Source of the DNA: Bin87 sp965116785
GTDB lineage: Bacteria; Chloroflexota; Dehalococcoidia; Lucifugimonadales; UBA3495
Assembly: GCA_965116785.1 (NCBI GenBank)
Contig: OZ220731.1
Span: 1,240,001-1,304,000 of the forward strand
Direction of reading: 5' to 3'
DNA: 64,000 bases
The notes beneath the pieces are model-generated. The model had not been told where the DNA came from and made no database searches. It saw only the letters and a program-made list of their open reading frames with translations. This document shows, in pieces, positions 26,366 to 35,972 of the stretch (position 1 is the stretch's first letter; every line of letters starts with the position of its first letter). Made by a program: the position numbers and the translations under genes.

Positions 26366-27529
26366 ATGAAGCTCCACGAGTATCAAGCCAAGGCAATATT
26401 CGCCCGCTACGGCATTGCAGTACCCGATGGTAGTCTGGCGCATACCGCCGAGGAAGCCGCCGCCGCGACCGCAGCGTTCGGTGGCCGTGCCGCCGTCAAG
26501 GCCCAGGTTCATGCCGGAGGGCGCGGCCTGGCCGGCGGGGTCAAGGTGGTAAACAGCCCCGACGAAGCCAACGGCTTCGCCACCGGTTTGTTGGGCTCCC
26601 GCCTCGTCACCAACCAGACTGATGCCATCGGAGTGCTGGTGGAATCCGTGCTGGTTGAGGAGTTGGCCGACATCCGCAGCGAGATGTACGTGGCGATGAC
26701 CATGGACCGAGACCATCGCGGGCCGGTGCTGATCGCCAGCGCCGGTGGCGGAACCTCCATCGAGCAGTTGGTTGCCGAAAACCCGGACGCCATTATCACC
26801 GAAGCTGTGGACCCTGTCCTCGGACTCATGCCCTACCAGTGCCGCCGGGCGGCGACTCGCCTCGGACTGACTGGCGCGGCCTTGCGCGACGCGGCCGGCG
26901 TGCTGTCGTCGCTGTACCGTATCTTCGTCGAAAATGATTGTTCGCTGGTCGAAGTGAATCCGCTGATAGCGACCGGGGACGGCGCCATCGTGGCTCTGGA
27001 CGCCAAGATGGATGTCGAGGACGACGCGCTGTTCCGCCACGCAGATCTGCAGCAGTTGCGCGACCGCAACCAGGAAGACCCCCTCGAAGCCGAAGCCGCG
27101 GACGACGATATCGCGTACGTGAGCCTGGACGGCTCCGTGGGCTGCCTCGTCAATGGGGCCGGCCTGGCCATGGCGACTTTGGACGTGGCCAACGCCGCCG
27201 GAGCGCCGCCCGCCAACTTCCTGGACGTCGGGGGTGGAGCCACCGATGAAAAGGTGGCGAAGGCGGTGGGTATCATCCTCTCCGACCCCAAGGTGGATCG
27301 CGTGCTGGTCAACGTGTTCGGCGGCATCCTGCGCTGCGACGTCGCAGCCCGCGGCATCACCATGGCCTACGCGGAACACCAGGCCAGGCAACCGCTGGTT
27401 GTACGCATGCTGGGCACCAATCTGGAAGAAGGGAAATCGATTCTCGCCGCATCCGGCCTCAACGTGACTTTTGCGGATACTTTGACGGAAGTAACGGCGG
27501 CGCTGTCCAGCCTGCAGGCGAGCGCATAG
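26366..27529 (+). CDS. sucC: Succinyl-CoA synthetase, beta subunit
   Basis: A 387-residue ADP/GDP-forming succinate-CoA ligase beta subunit of the TCA cycle. It has MKLHEYQAKAIFARYGIAVP, the ATP-grasp segment VKAQVHAGGRG, EMYVAMTMDRDHRGPV, LVEVNPLIATGDG and NVFGGILRCDVAARGI. Length matches the 385-400 residue family. The start is at conserved MKLHEYQ; no Shine-Dalgarno is seen, and a TTGACG-17-CAAAAT promoter-like pair ends only ~10 nt upstream, so a leaderless message is possible. It precedes sucD by 4 nt. Confidence 0.97.
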   Translation: MKLHEYQAKAIFARYGIAVPDGSLAHTAEEAAAATAAFGGRAAVKAQVHAGGRGLAGGVKVVNSPDEANGFATGLLGSRLVTNQTDAIGVLVESVLVEELADIRSEMYVAMTMDRDHRGPVLIASAGGGTSIEQLVAENPDAIITEAVDPVLGLMPYQCRRAATRLGLTGAALRDAAGVLSSLYRIFVENDCSLVEVNPLIATGDGAIVALDAKMDVEDDALFRHADLQQLRDRNQEDPLEAEAADDDIAYVSLDGSVGCLVNGAGLAMATLDVANAAGAPPANFLDVGGGATDEKVAKAVGIILSDPKVDRVLVNVFGGILRCDVAARGITMAYAEHQARQPLVVRMLGTNLEEGKSILAASGLNVTFADTLTEVTAALSSLQASA

Positions 27530-27533
27530 GCTC

Positions 27534-28430
27534 ATGGGAATTCTCCTCGACGAACAGTCACGGGTGTTGGTGCAGGGCATCACGGGTCGCGAGGGCAGTT
27601 TTCACGCCAGGGCCTGCCGGGAATATGGGACGCAGCTCGTTGCCGGCGTGACCCCCGGCAGAGGTGGCCAGCTCTTCGACGACGCGGTTCCCGTCTTCGA
27701 CTCCGTGGACGAAGCGGTCGCCGCCACCCAAGCCAACGTGTCCCTGATCTTCGTGCCCCCGCCGTTCGCTGCGGATGCCATCGCCGAATCGGTCGACGCG
27801 GGCATCCCGCTCATCGCCTGCATCACCGAGGGGATCCCGGTGCACGACATGGTCGGCCTTTACCGGTACGTTCAGGCCAACCCGGTCCGGCTGATTGGGC
27901 CCAATTGCCCGGGAATGATCAACCCGGAGGCCCGTTGCAAAGTGGGCATCATGCCCGGCAACATCCACATGCCCGGCCGGGTGGGCGTCGTCTCCCGCAG
28001 CGGCACGCTGACTTACGAAGCCGTCGGCCAGCTTACCGGTCAGAAAATCGGCCAGTCGTCCTGCGTCGGCATCGGCGGCGACCCGATAATTGGCAGCAGT
28101 TTCGTCGACATCCTCCGTCTCTACAACGATGACCCCGACACCGACCTCGTGGTGTTCATCGGCGAGATTGGAGGCAACATGGAGCAGGAAGCGGCCGAAT
28201 TCATCGGGTCGTCCGAGTTCACCAAACCGGTCTGCTCATTGATCGTGGGCGCTACCGCGCCGTCAGGCAAGCGCATGGGGCACGCCGGAGCGATCATCAC
28301 CGGCGAATCCGCCACCGCGGAGTCGAAAATCCGCGCGCTGGAACGGGCCGGCGCCCGTGTCATCCCCACGCCAGCGGACATCGGCGACACGGTGGCGACG
28401 GCTCTCGTGGAGATCGGTCTCCGAGCCTAA
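27534..28430 (+). CDS. sucD: Succinyl-CoA synthetase, alpha subunit
   Basis: A 298-residue alpha subunit that carries the phosphohistidine. VQGITGREGSFHARA is the CoA-binding start, GPNCPGMINPEARCKVGIMP the middle signature, and GKRMGHAGAII contains the active-site His. IGEIGGNMEQEAAEF supports the assignment. It is translated right after sucC. Confidence 0.97.
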   Translation: MGILLDEQSRVLVQGITGREGSFHARACREYGTQLVAGVTPGRGGQLFDDAVPVFDSVDEAVAATQANVSLIFVPPPFAADAIAESVDAGIPLIACITEGIPVHDMVGLYRYVQANPVRLIGPNCPGMINPEARCKVGIMPGNIHMPGRVGVVSRSGTLTYEAVGQLTGQKIGQSSCVGIGGDPIIGSSFVDILRLYNDDPDTDLVVFIGEIGGNMEQEAAEFIGSSEFTKPVCSLIVGATAPSGKRMGHAGAIITGESATAESKIRALERAGARVIPTPADIGDTVATALVEIGLRA

Positions 28431-28798
28431 GCTCTCGCGCCTATGCCGGCACCGTAGGCAACCACCTCTGATGCGATTCGGTGCCGCTGTGTGCTTGCGT
28501 TTAGGGCCCTCAATCCGGCTGTCAATGGAGCAAAACGGCGATTTCAATACATCACGTGCGCTTGACGCTCGGAAACTCGGCGTGTAGGATACTTCTGCCA
28601 AAGGTATCATTTCTTATCCATTACTGACGTCCCGATGCGGACTGACTTTGGCAAGCCGGCAACTGATTTGCGATAAATGCCGGCGCCGTTCCCGAACAGA
28701 CCGGACCGTACGGGCTCCGACAAGGGGACCAGGATTGTCCGACAGGACCCGCAAAGTGATCCTGAAAAAAGTGTGCCGTGGGGTCGGCAGTAACCCGT
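28431..28798. other. Promoter and leader region of pyrG
   Basis: A 368-nt gap. It contains a promoter-like pair at 28562-28590 and then a leader of about 200 nt before pyrG. A CAGGAT/ATCCTG inverted pair lies near 28730-28765, but no clear riboswitch fold or coding frame is recognised. Confidence 0.45.
28562..28590 (+). promoter_or_regulatory. Probable pyrG promoter
   Basis: TTGACG (28562-28567), exactly 17 nt, then TAGGAT. Five and four of six consensus positions match. The predicted transcript would have a ~200-nt 5' leader. Confidence 0.5.
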
Positions 28799-30454
28799 AT
28801 GCCCACTAAGTACATCTTCGTGACCGGGGGAGTGGTCAGCTCCATCGGCAAAGGTATATGCGTCGCTTCGATCGGACGCATCTTGAAGAGCCAGGGGCTC
28901 TCGGTAACCGCAATCAAACTCGACCCTTACCTGAACGTCGATCCCGGAACCATGTCCCCATACCAGCATGGGGAGGTATTCGTAACCAAAGACGGCGGCG
29001 AAACCGATCTGGACCTCGGACACTACGAGAGGTTCATCGACGTCGAACTCACTCGAGACAGTAACGTAACCGCCGGGCAGACTTATCTCGAGCTCATCAC
29101 CCGCGAACGGCGCGGAGACTTCCTGGGAGGCACCATCCAGACTGTTCCCCACCTTACCAACGAGATCAAGGACCGGCTCATCAGTCTCGCGGACAAATCC
29201 AACGCGGACGTGGTTGTCGTGGAGGTAGGCGGCACCGTGGGAGACATCGAGGGACTTCCCTTCCTCGAAGCCATACGGCAGATGCGGAACACTGTCGGGC
29301 GGAACCACGTCTTCTACATGCACCTGACCCTGCTCCCCTACATCTCGGCATCCGAAGAATTGAAAACCAAACCAACTCAGCACAGCGTAAAAGAGTTGCG
29401 GAGCATAGGAATCCAGCCCGACGCCCTGGTGTGCCGTTCTGATGCCGACGTCACGCCCGGCATTCGGGAGAAACTGTCCCTGTTCTGCGATGTAGCCACC
29501 GAGGCCGTGTTCCCCATGCCCACGGTGAATAACGTGTACGAGGTGCCGCTGGTGATGGACCACTTTGGCGTGGGACGCTGCCTTTCGGAATCCCTGGGGC
29601 TGAACGGGAAAACCCATTTGGACGAGTGGAGTGACCTTGTTGACCAAATGAACGGCGTCACCGGCGAAGTTCCCATCGCCGTCGTGGGCAAATACGTGGA
29701 GTACCCCGACTCCTACATGTCTGTACGCGAAGCGTTGCGACACGCCGCGGCGTCCTGTGGACTGCGGGCAGACGTACGGTGGGTCCATTCCGAAGCCATC
29801 GAGCGCGACGGCCCGGACGCCCACCTCAGTGAAGTTTCCGGAATCGTGGTGCCGGGCGGGTTTGGCCCACGGGGAGTCGAGGGGATGATCGATACCAGCC
29901 GTTACGCCAGAAACAAGCACGTGCCCTATCTGGGTTTGTGTCTGGGCATGCAGGTCATGGTAATCGACTGGGCCCGCGACGTCACCGGATTGAAGCACGC
30001 CAACTCGTCGGAGCTCGACCCCAACTGCGAGCATCCGGTGATCGACATAATGCACGGCCAGCGGGGCATCACCGACCTGGGCGGCACCATGCGGCTGGGC
30101 CATTACCCCTGCCAGCCTCAAAGCAACACTCGCACGGCCGACGCCTATGCCCACAACGAAATTAAAGAACGCCACCGGCACCGATATGAGGTGAACAACA
30201 CCTACCGGGAATGTCTCGAAACATCGGGAATGGTCATGAGCGGGTTGTCTCCCGACGGCGAGTTGGTCGAAGCCACCGAAGTGCCGGATCATCCTTTCAT
30301 GGTGGGTGTGCAGTTCCACCCCGAATTCCAGTCTCGCCCCAACCGCCCTCATCCGCTGTTCAGTGCGCTCGTCGAACAGGCGCAGCAAACGGTTCGAGAA
30401 GGTCGACAATTGCCTTTCCGGCGGGCCGGCGGGTGGTCATTTTCTTCGGACTAG
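28799..30454 (+). CDS. pyrG: CTP synthase
   Basis: A 551-residue glutamine-dependent enzyme that aminates UTP to CTP. The synthetase half begins KYIFVTGGVVSSIGKGI, with KLDPYLNVDPGTMSPYQHGE and the EVGGTVGDIE motif. The glutaminase half has GFGPRGVEGM, the nucleophile Cys in LGLCLGMQVM and the catalytic His in GVQFHPEFQSRP. ATG 28799 is chosen over GTG 28778 because the family starts with MPTKYIFVTGG. It is monocistronic or leads toward the transaldolase. Confidence 0.97.
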   Translation: MPTKYIFVTGGVVSSIGKGICVASIGRILKSQGLSVTAIKLDPYLNVDPGTMSPYQHGEVFVTKDGGETDLDLGHYERFIDVELTRDSNVTAGQTYLELITRERRGDFLGGTIQTVPHLTNEIKDRLISLADKSNADVVVVEVGGTVGDIEGLPFLEAIRQMRNTVGRNHVFYMHLTLLPYISASEELKTKPTQHSVKELRSIGIQPDALVCRSDADVTPGIREKLSLFCDVATEAVFPMPTVNNVYEVPLVMDHFGVGRCLSESLGLNGKTHLDEWSDLVDQMNGVTGEVPIAVVGKYVEYPDSYMSVREALRHAAASCGLRADVRWVHSEAIERDGPDAHLSEVSGIVVPGGFGPRGVEGMIDTSRYARNKHVPYLGLCLGMQVMVIDWARDVTGLKHANSSELDPNCEHPVIDIMHGQRGITDLGGTMRLGHYPCQPQSNTRTADAYAHNEIKERHRHRYEVNNTYRECLETSGMVMSGLSPDGELVEATEVPDHPFMVGVQFHPEFQSRPNRPHPLFSALVEQAQQTVREGRQLPFRRAGGWSFSSD

Positions 30455-30647
30455 CTGTCCTGGCGGATCTTAGGCTCGCAAGTCCACATCTCAATCCACG
30501 CTCCGGCGGGAGCCGGTTCCCCAATCGCTAACTCTTGAATACGGCGCGGCGCCGTGCGCTCCCGCGAGCAATGGTCGCTAACCTCAATGGCGCGTCGCTA
30601 TGACATCGGCAAAAGCACTTTCTCCCGGGCTCGAGGAGGATGGATCA

Positions 30648-31307
30648 ATGAAACTGTTTTTGGATACTGCCAACATTGACGAGATCCGCATGGGCGCGGA
30701 GTTGGGCGTCGTTTCCGGGGTCACCACCAACCCATCCCTGGCCGCAAAGGAGGGGATCGGCGGAGCTGCCGGATACCGGGCGGCGGTCCAGGAGATCGCC
30801 GATATCATCGACGGGCCCATCTCCGTTGAGGTCGTGAGCACGGACGCCCCGGGCATGATCGCCGAGGGCCGCGACATAGCCGAGTGGATTCCCAACCCCT
30901 GGGTCAAAATCCCCAGCACCGAGGAAGGTTTCAAAGCCATCAGCGTGCTGGCCAGGGATGGAATACAGGTCAATCAAACGCTGGTTTTCACCGTCAACCA
31001 GGCGCTCCTTGGAGCCAATGCCGGCAGCACCGTGGTGAGCCCTTTCGTTGGCCGGCTTGACGATATCGGCCAGGACGGCATGGAACTGGTCCAGGACATC
31101 GTGGCCGTGTACCGCCAGCAGTCCGTGGAGACCAAGGTGATGGCCGCAAGCATCCGAGGCGCCCGACATTGCGTGACCGCCGCGGCCGCTGGCGCCGACA
31201 TCGCCACCATACCCTACAACGTGTTGACGCAAATGATAAAGCACCCCCTAACCGACGCCGGTCTGTCGCGATTCCTACAGGACTGGCAGCAAGCTTCCGG
31301 AGGCTGA
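30648..31307 (+). CDS. Transaldolase / fructose-6-phosphate aldolase family
   Basis: A 219-residue class I aldolase of the short Tal/FSA (MipB/TalC) subfamily, acting in the pentose phosphate pathway. MKLFLDTANIDEI opens the barrel, GVTTNPSLAAKEG follows, and the Schiff-base Lys is in WVKIPSTEEG. ATIPYNVLTQMIKHPLTDAG matches the C-terminus. GAGGAGG lies 7 nt before ATG 30648, a strong start signal. The stop is 4 nt before rho, so the two are cotranscribed. Confidence 0.93.
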   Translation: MKLFLDTANIDEIRMGAELGVVSGVTTNPSLAAKEGIGGAAGYRAAVQEIADIIDGPISVEVVSTDAPGMIAEGRDIAEWIPNPWVKIPSTEEGFKAISVLARDGIQVNQTLVFTVNQALLGANAGSTVVSPFVGRLDDIGQDGMELVQDIVAVYRQQSVETKVMAASIRGARHCVTAAAAGADIATIPYNVLTQMIKHPLTDAGLSRFLQDWQQASGG

Positions 31308-31311
31308 CAAG

Positions 31312-32748
31312 ATGGTCCGCGCCCGCACTGGCACCCCGACCGCACCCCGACGACGCCGGCGTCCTCCGGCTAATGATGACTCCGGCGTCGGACTGGACGA
31401 CTCCATCCCGGCCGACGAAACATCGGACGGAGAATCGTCGTATCCCAACGGATCCCTCCCGGGACGCTATGTAGACATTGCCGAACTCAGCGTCATGTCC
31501 CGTGACGAGCTCCTCGATCTGGCCCCTGACGTCGGTTTGAGGGATGAGGGAGCATTGGCCGATGCTAACCGCGACGCCCTGCTGAACCGCGTGCGGCATT
31601 CGGCCGCCAACCGCAACCTGTTGACTGCGTCTGGCATCCTCGAAGTCATGGACGCCGGCCACGGCCTGCTCCGCTCGCTGCAATACCCACCGGTATCGGG
31701 CGACGTGTTCGTCGGGCAATCACAGATCCGCAGGTTCAACCTCAAAACCGGTGACACGGTTACCGGATTGGTTCGACCACCCAAGGAAGGCGAGCGGCGC
31801 TACGGCCTGACCCGCGCCACCAGCATCAACCTGCTGGACCCCGAGGATCAAAAGCCCGCCTCTCGCCGGATGTTCGAGTCGCAGACGCCGATCTTTCCCG
31901 ATGACCACATCGTTCTTGAGCACGCGCAGGGTGGACTGTCGTCGCGCATGATCGACCTGTTCGCCCCCATCGGGTTGGGCCAGCGCGGATTGGTGGTGTC
32001 TCCGCCCAAGGCCGGCAAGACCACGGTTCTGCGCCAGATAGCCGCGGCAATCACCGAAAACCGGCCCGAGGTCATGCTGATGGTGGTGCTCATCGGCGAG
32101 CGCCCGGAAGAAGTCACCGAGATGCGCCGCGCGGTGAAGGGTGACGTGTTCGCGTCGACATTCGACGAATCGGTCGAAGAACAGTGCCGGGTTGCGGAAC
32201 TGGCCGTTGAGCGCGCCAAGCGCATGACGGAAACCGGACGCGACGTCGTCATACTGCTCGACAGCATCACCCGGCTTACTCGCGCCTACAATCTGGCCCT
32301 GCCCACCTCCGGGCGCACGCTTTCCGGCGGCATCGATCCGGCCGCGTTGTATCCGGCAAAGCGTTTTATCGGCGCCGCCCGCAACCTTGAAGAAGGCGGC
32401 TCGCTTACCATAATTGCGACGTGCCTCCTCGACACCGGCAGCCGCATGGACGAAGTGATCTACGAGGAGTTCAAGGGCACCGGCAACATGGAACTGCACC
32501 TGGACCGCCGGCTCGCGGACCAGCGCTACTTCCCCGCCATCGACGTGGTGCGCAGCGGCACCCGCCGGGAGGAGTTGCTCTACGACCAGGAAGCCATGCC
32601 CCAGATCTGGCTGCTGCGACGCATGGTCACGTTGGCCTCCGGCGGTGATTCCGCCAACATGGGAGATGCTACCAAGCGCGTCCTCGAACGCCTGGCCCGC
32701 ACTCGGAGCAACTCGGAGTTCCTCACAAATCTGACGAAAGACTCGTAG
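31312..32748 (+). CDS. rho: Transcription termination factor Rho
   Basis: A 478-residue hexameric RNA helicase that ends transcription. An Arg/Pro- and then acid-rich N-terminal extension of about 50 residues precedes the Rho N-terminal domain (LSVMSRDELLDLAPDVGL). The RNA-binding cold-shock domain includes GDVFVGQSQIRRFNLKTGD. The P-loop is SPPKAGKTT, the Walker B region VVILLDSITRLTRAYN and the R-loop/arginine-finger segment SGTRREELLY. GGAGG lies 8 nt before the ATG. Followed by a strong bidirectional terminator. Confidence 0.97.
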   Translation: MVRARTGTPTAPRRRRRPPANDDSGVGLDDSIPADETSDGESSYPNGSLPGRYVDIAELSVMSRDELLDLAPDVGLRDEGALADANRDALLNRVRHSAANRNLLTASGILEVMDAGHGLLRSLQYPPVSGDVFVGQSQIRRFNLKTGDTVTGLVRPPKEGERRYGLTRATSINLLDPEDQKPASRRMFESQTPIFPDDHIVLEHAQGGLSSRMIDLFAPIGLGQRGLVVSPPKAGKTTVLRQIAAAITENRPEVMLMVVLIGERPEEVTEMRRAVKGDVFASTFDESVEEQCRVAELAVERAKRMTETGRDVVILLDSITRLTRAYNLALPTSGRTLSGGIDPAALYPAKRFIGAARNLEEGGSLTIIATCLLDTGSRMDEVIYEEFKGTGNMELHLDRRLADQRYFPAIDVVRSGTRREELLYDQEAMPQIWLLRRMVTLASGGDSANMGDATKRVLERLARTRSNSEFLTNLTKDS

Positions 32749-32775
32749 CGACGACCGGACTTGAGCCAAAAATCA

Positions 32776-32800
32776 GGAGGCGGGTTTGAAACCCGCCTCC
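32776..32800. terminator. Bidirectional terminator between rho and the surface protein
   Basis: GGAGGCGGGT and ACCCGCCTCC pair over 10 bp around a 5-nt loop. On the plus strand it is followed by ATTTTCG, on the minus strand by TGATTTTTGG. It serves both convergent genes. Confidence 0.88.
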
Positions 32801-32810
32801 ATTTTCGTCA

Positions 32811-35800
32811 CTACGCGTCAGGAGCGGGATCGCCACCACCGCCGTTCCCGCCGCCTCCGCCTCCGGCTCCGCGTCGCCGCAGCACCAGCGCGACCACGGC
32901 TCCAGCCACTGCCAGGACCACAACCACGGCTACAACTATGAGCGTGATCGCGAGCCCGCTGAGGCCGCCGCCTTGGGTCGGCTCCTCGGCAACCGGGCGA
33001 TCTCGCGTCTCCGTTTCACCGGTCGAAACGGCCGCCACGATGGTGGAGGTCAAAGCCCCCTGGTCAATGGTCGGCGGCGGCGGCACCGGAGTATCGGTGG
33101 GCTCGGGTGTCGGCGTCGGCTCAGGCGTCGGGGTGGGCGGCACCGGGGTGGGTGTGGGTTCCGGTGTCGGCGTCGGTTCCGGCGTGGGAGTAGGTTCCGG
33201 CGTCGCGGTCGGAAGCGGCGTATTCGTCGGCAGGGGCGTATTGGTGGGAAGTGGGGTCGGCGTCGCGTACCGCTGCGGTAGCAGCGTCACTGTCGCAAAA
33301 ACCCCAGGCAGCCGCTCGCTCGATTGGTACACGTTTAACGTTGCCGTGCGTTCGCCATTCTCGGTTTCATCGGCGTGATAGTCTTCTAAGATGACCGTGG
33401 TGCCTGAAAACGCGCCTTCACGCGAAGCGAATCTGGTCTGGCCGCCAAAAGTCAGCGTTGGTCCGCTTCTGATGCGCACCGAGTAGCCCTGCGCGAAACG
33501 GTCCAGCCCGCTCAAGGTAACTCGTATCGGTTGTCCCACTCGCACTTCCTCGGGATGGACCTCCAGTCTTCCCGGGGTCACCACGAGGTCGAGATCCAGC
33601 GTCAAATCGTGCAGCGGGTAGCCGTCTATCTTAACTATCGGACGTATACGCTCGCCGCCCTCCGCGCGGGACGGCACGCGGTATTCGAACTCCCATGTGC
33701 CGCTGGAAGTGTAGACGTTGTGCTCAACTCGGCCATTGATTTCGACTATGATGTGCGGCGGGTTGTAGAATCCGCGCTCCACGGGGAAGTTTGCTCCCCG
33801 GAACACAACGTAATCTCCGGGGGATACGTCGCCCTCGTCGGGAGAGACGGACAGTGTAGGCTTGGAGACCCTGACGGTTGCAGATGCTTTGACGCCGACG
33901 TCGCTGGTGATCTCCAGTTCTTCCTCCCCGTCGGATTCCAGCAGCTTGGTGATGAGGTCACTGTTGACGCGCCCGTTTGGACTCAATAGGGCGACCGGCG
34001 CGACGAAACGCCCCCCGCGGTTTATTTCACGGCAGCTGGCGATGGAATCCTGACCCTGATCCAGAAAAGCCAGCGGAACGCCATCCAAACTCACCTGGCA
34101 GACTTGACCACCCGCCAGGTTGTTGGAGCTGACCAAGAATTGCTCGCCCAAGCCGAGGCCTGTGTCCGGGCGAACCGACAGGTCGGCGTCCTTGATCGTG
34201 ATGTTGACCGACACGAAGTTGTTCCCGATGGTGGCACCGACGGTGACAGTCCCGCTAACGTTGGGAGGCAACGTTATTACCAGGTTATCGCCGGACTGGC
34301 TGCACCGGCTACTCTCCAATTGCCGGCCCGCTACCCGGACGGTTGCGCAATTCACTTGGCCCCCGCCGACTATCTTGAGCGTCACCCGGTCGCCGGGGGA
34401 AACTTCTGAGAGGCCCACAACTTCTAAGCCGGCGGTGACGACGATAGAGATCGAAGTCCCGCTATGCGTCCCTGCTCCGTCAATGGCGCAGATCTGATAC
34501 CGGCCAGCGGACCGGAATTGGTTCGAACTGATCGTTACGTCTGCGGTAAAGCGGCGGTCAGAACCCACAGTCGCCTGGGCGATTTCCTGCCAGCCGTTGG
34601 TGTTATTGCAGGGTCGGGAACCGGTGTCGGCTTGCGCATACACGTATGCGGTCAACGGATCGGAAAACCCAATCCCTCTGAACTTGACGGTTTCCCCATA
34701 ACCGACTTCGACATCGCCGTCGATTTCGAGCGTTGCGTCGACCCGCAATCGCTTGGTCAGCGGTGACCCGCCATCCCACTGGATAGTCACGTTGTATGGA
34801 TCATCATCATCATCCGGCTGGCTTGGCAGTTGCAAGTTGTTCAGCTCTATGACCACAGGATAGGACGCATCATCGCAAACCCCAGGGTCTCCACTTCCGC
34901 GGCGCCATGACTGGCATCCGGGCAGTTCGATTTCGTGGGGTTCTCCGTTGTTCCGATCCACGCTTGCCCAATCCGGGAAAAATCTTCCTCCAGCCAGGAT
35001 GATTACGTCCTGCTTGTCGAAGCCGGACGGAATTGTGATGTCCTCATGCAATAGTATCGTGAACTCGCTGGTCGTTTCCCCTGGACTGCATCCGTCTGGA
35101 GTGAACCTGAAGGTCAAATCAATGGTTTCGCCCGGCGTGTAGTCGTCGTCCTGGTCGATAACCAAGGCGGTACAGGGGGAAATAGCACTGCCGGTTCGAC
35201 CGGTTCCAGAGTCCGACCACTGGCCGTCCCCTTCGTCGTTTCGAGCGCGTACTCGCACCGCGTAGGCAGTATCGGGCTGGAGGTTGGCGATGGAAGTGGA
35301 ACGGCCAGTTCCATCGTAGTTGGCATCGGTGAAGTCGCCGCTGCTACCGACGCGATAACCGACGTCGTAGTCACTGATGTCCGGCCGCCCCGCATTGTCC
35401 GGGGCAGTCCAGCTTATTGCCAGCGTGGTATCACCATCGGTATCCGCAGCGCGGACGGTTGGGAGGGCCGGCTTGCCCGGCGGCTCATCCTCATCGGTTA
35501 CATTGATAGTAACTGGAATAGTAGCGTCAATAACATCCCCGTTTACGGTTCCGCCTTGATCGTTTCTTCCATCAGAAACTTGGAGTTGGACACTGTACGC
35601 AATTCGGCTTTCGTAATTCAGGATCGTGCCCGCGCGTACCGAAACCTGTCGGGTGCTGCCGTCGAAATCAAAACTGTCTTTGTCAGCGCCGGCCAGCGTG
35701 TAAGTAAGCGTATCGCTATCCAGGTCCGTAGCTTCAGGCAGGGGCGCTCCTATCGGAGTACCTGCCGGGCTGTTCTCCGTCACCTCCCGAGTTTGGGGTC

Positions 35801-35972
35801 CATCGGAGAATGTCGGCGTCTGATTGGCTTGTCCCGCCGGCGCGGCTCCCGCCAGATCCGCGCCGAAGGCCAGCATTGCTATCGTCACCGCAGCCAAAAA
35901 CAAACCGACCGCCAGCCAAACAAGTGCACGACGGTTGCCGCCAAACATGAGAATTCGATTGTATCCGCGCAC
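32811..35972 (-). CDS. Large secreted/anchored multidomain surface protein
   Basis: A 1053-residue surface protein. An N-terminal hydrophobic signal/anchor (about residues 17-40, after GGNRR) is followed by a cadherin-like domain (~50-160, with FDFDGSTRQVSVRAG-type strands), a fibronectin type III domain (~165-260, SWTAPDNAGRPDISDYDVGY) and several Ig/TIG-like beta domains. Then comes a Pro/Thr/Glu-rich linker of about 60 residues, a transmembrane helix near 1010-1035 and an RRR plus Gly-rich tail. No LPxTG motif is present. The start is a GTG at 35972 with AGGGAGG 6 nt upstream; a longer TTG start and a shorter ATG are less well supported. It is divergent from a two-component system and probably acts in adhesion or as an S-layer-like structure. 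Confidence 0.85.
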   Translation of the reverse strand: MRGYNRILMFGGNRRALVWLAVGLFLAAVTIAMLAFGADLAGAAPAGQANQTPTFSDGPQTREVTENSPAGTPIGAPLPEATDLDSDTLTYTLAGADKDSFDFDGSTRQVSVRAGTILNYESRIAYSVQLQVSDGRNDQGGTVNGDVIDATIPVTINVTDEDEPPGKPALPTVRAADTDGDTTLAISWTAPDNAGRPDISDYDVGYRVGSSGDFTDANYDGTGRSTSIANLQPDTAYAVRVRARNDEGDGQWSDSGTGRTGSAISPCTALVIDQDDDYTPGETIDLTFRFTPDGCSPGETTSEFTILLHEDITIPSGFDKQDVIILAGGRFFPDWASVDRNNGEPHEIELPGCQSWRRGSGDPGVCDDASYPVVIELNNLQLPSQPDDDDDPYNVTIQWDGGSPLTKRLRVDATLEIDGDVEVGYGETVKFRGIGFSDPLTAYVYAQADTGSRPCNNTNGWQEIAQATVGSDRRFTADVTISSNQFRSAGRYQICAIDGAGTHSGTSISIVVTAGLEVVGLSEVSPGDRVTLKIVGGGQVNCATVRVAGRQLESSRCSQSGDNLVITLPPNVSGTVTVGATIGNNFVSVNITIKDADLSVRPDTGLGLGEQFLVSSNNLAGGQVCQVSLDGVPLAFLDQGQDSIASCREINRGGRFVAPVALLSPNGRVNSDLITKLLESDGEEELEITSDVGVKASATVRVSKPTLSVSPDEGDVSPGDYVVFRGANFPVERGFYNPPHIIVEINGRVEHNVYTSSGTWEFEYRVPSRAEGGERIRPIVKIDGYPLHDLTLDLDLVVTPGRLEVHPEEVRVGQPIRVTLSGLDRFAQGYSVRIRSGPTLTFGGQTRFASREGAFSGTTVILEDYHADETENGERTATLNVYQSSERLPGVFATVTLLPQRYATPTPLPTNTPLPTNTPLPTATPEPTPTPEPTPTPEPTPTPVPPTPTPEPTPTPEPTDTPVPPPPTIDQGALTSTIVAAVSTGETETRDRPVAEEPTQGGGLSGLAITLIVVAVVVVLAVAGAVVALVLRRRGAGGGGGGNGGGGDPAPDA
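33085..33260 (-). repeat. Pro/Thr-rich coding repeat (PEPTPT type)
   Basis: A degenerate tandem repeat with a short Pro-Thr/Pro-Glu period encodes the linker (TPLPTNTPLPTNT, then PEPTPTPEPTPTPEP) before the C-terminal membrane helix. It is part of the gene, not a mobile repeat, but prone to length change. Confidence 0.75.

Noticed and set aside
26279..27583. A 434-codon open frame antisense to sucC.
   Set aside because: sucC is unambiguous on the other strand, and the antisense frame extends into sucD's start.
28607..30409. A 600-codon open frame antisense to pyrG.
   Set aside because: pyrG is conserved along its whole length on the plus strand; the antisense peptide has no recognisable domain.
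32811..33085. Possible LPxTG-type sorting signal on the large surface protein.
   Set aside because: The C-terminus has a membrane helix and RRR, but no LPxTG-like motif precedes it.
33085..33260. CRISPR-like or mobile tandem repeat.
   Set aside because: The repeat is a coding Pro/Thr/Glu linker in frame with the surface protein; no spacers of unique sequence.
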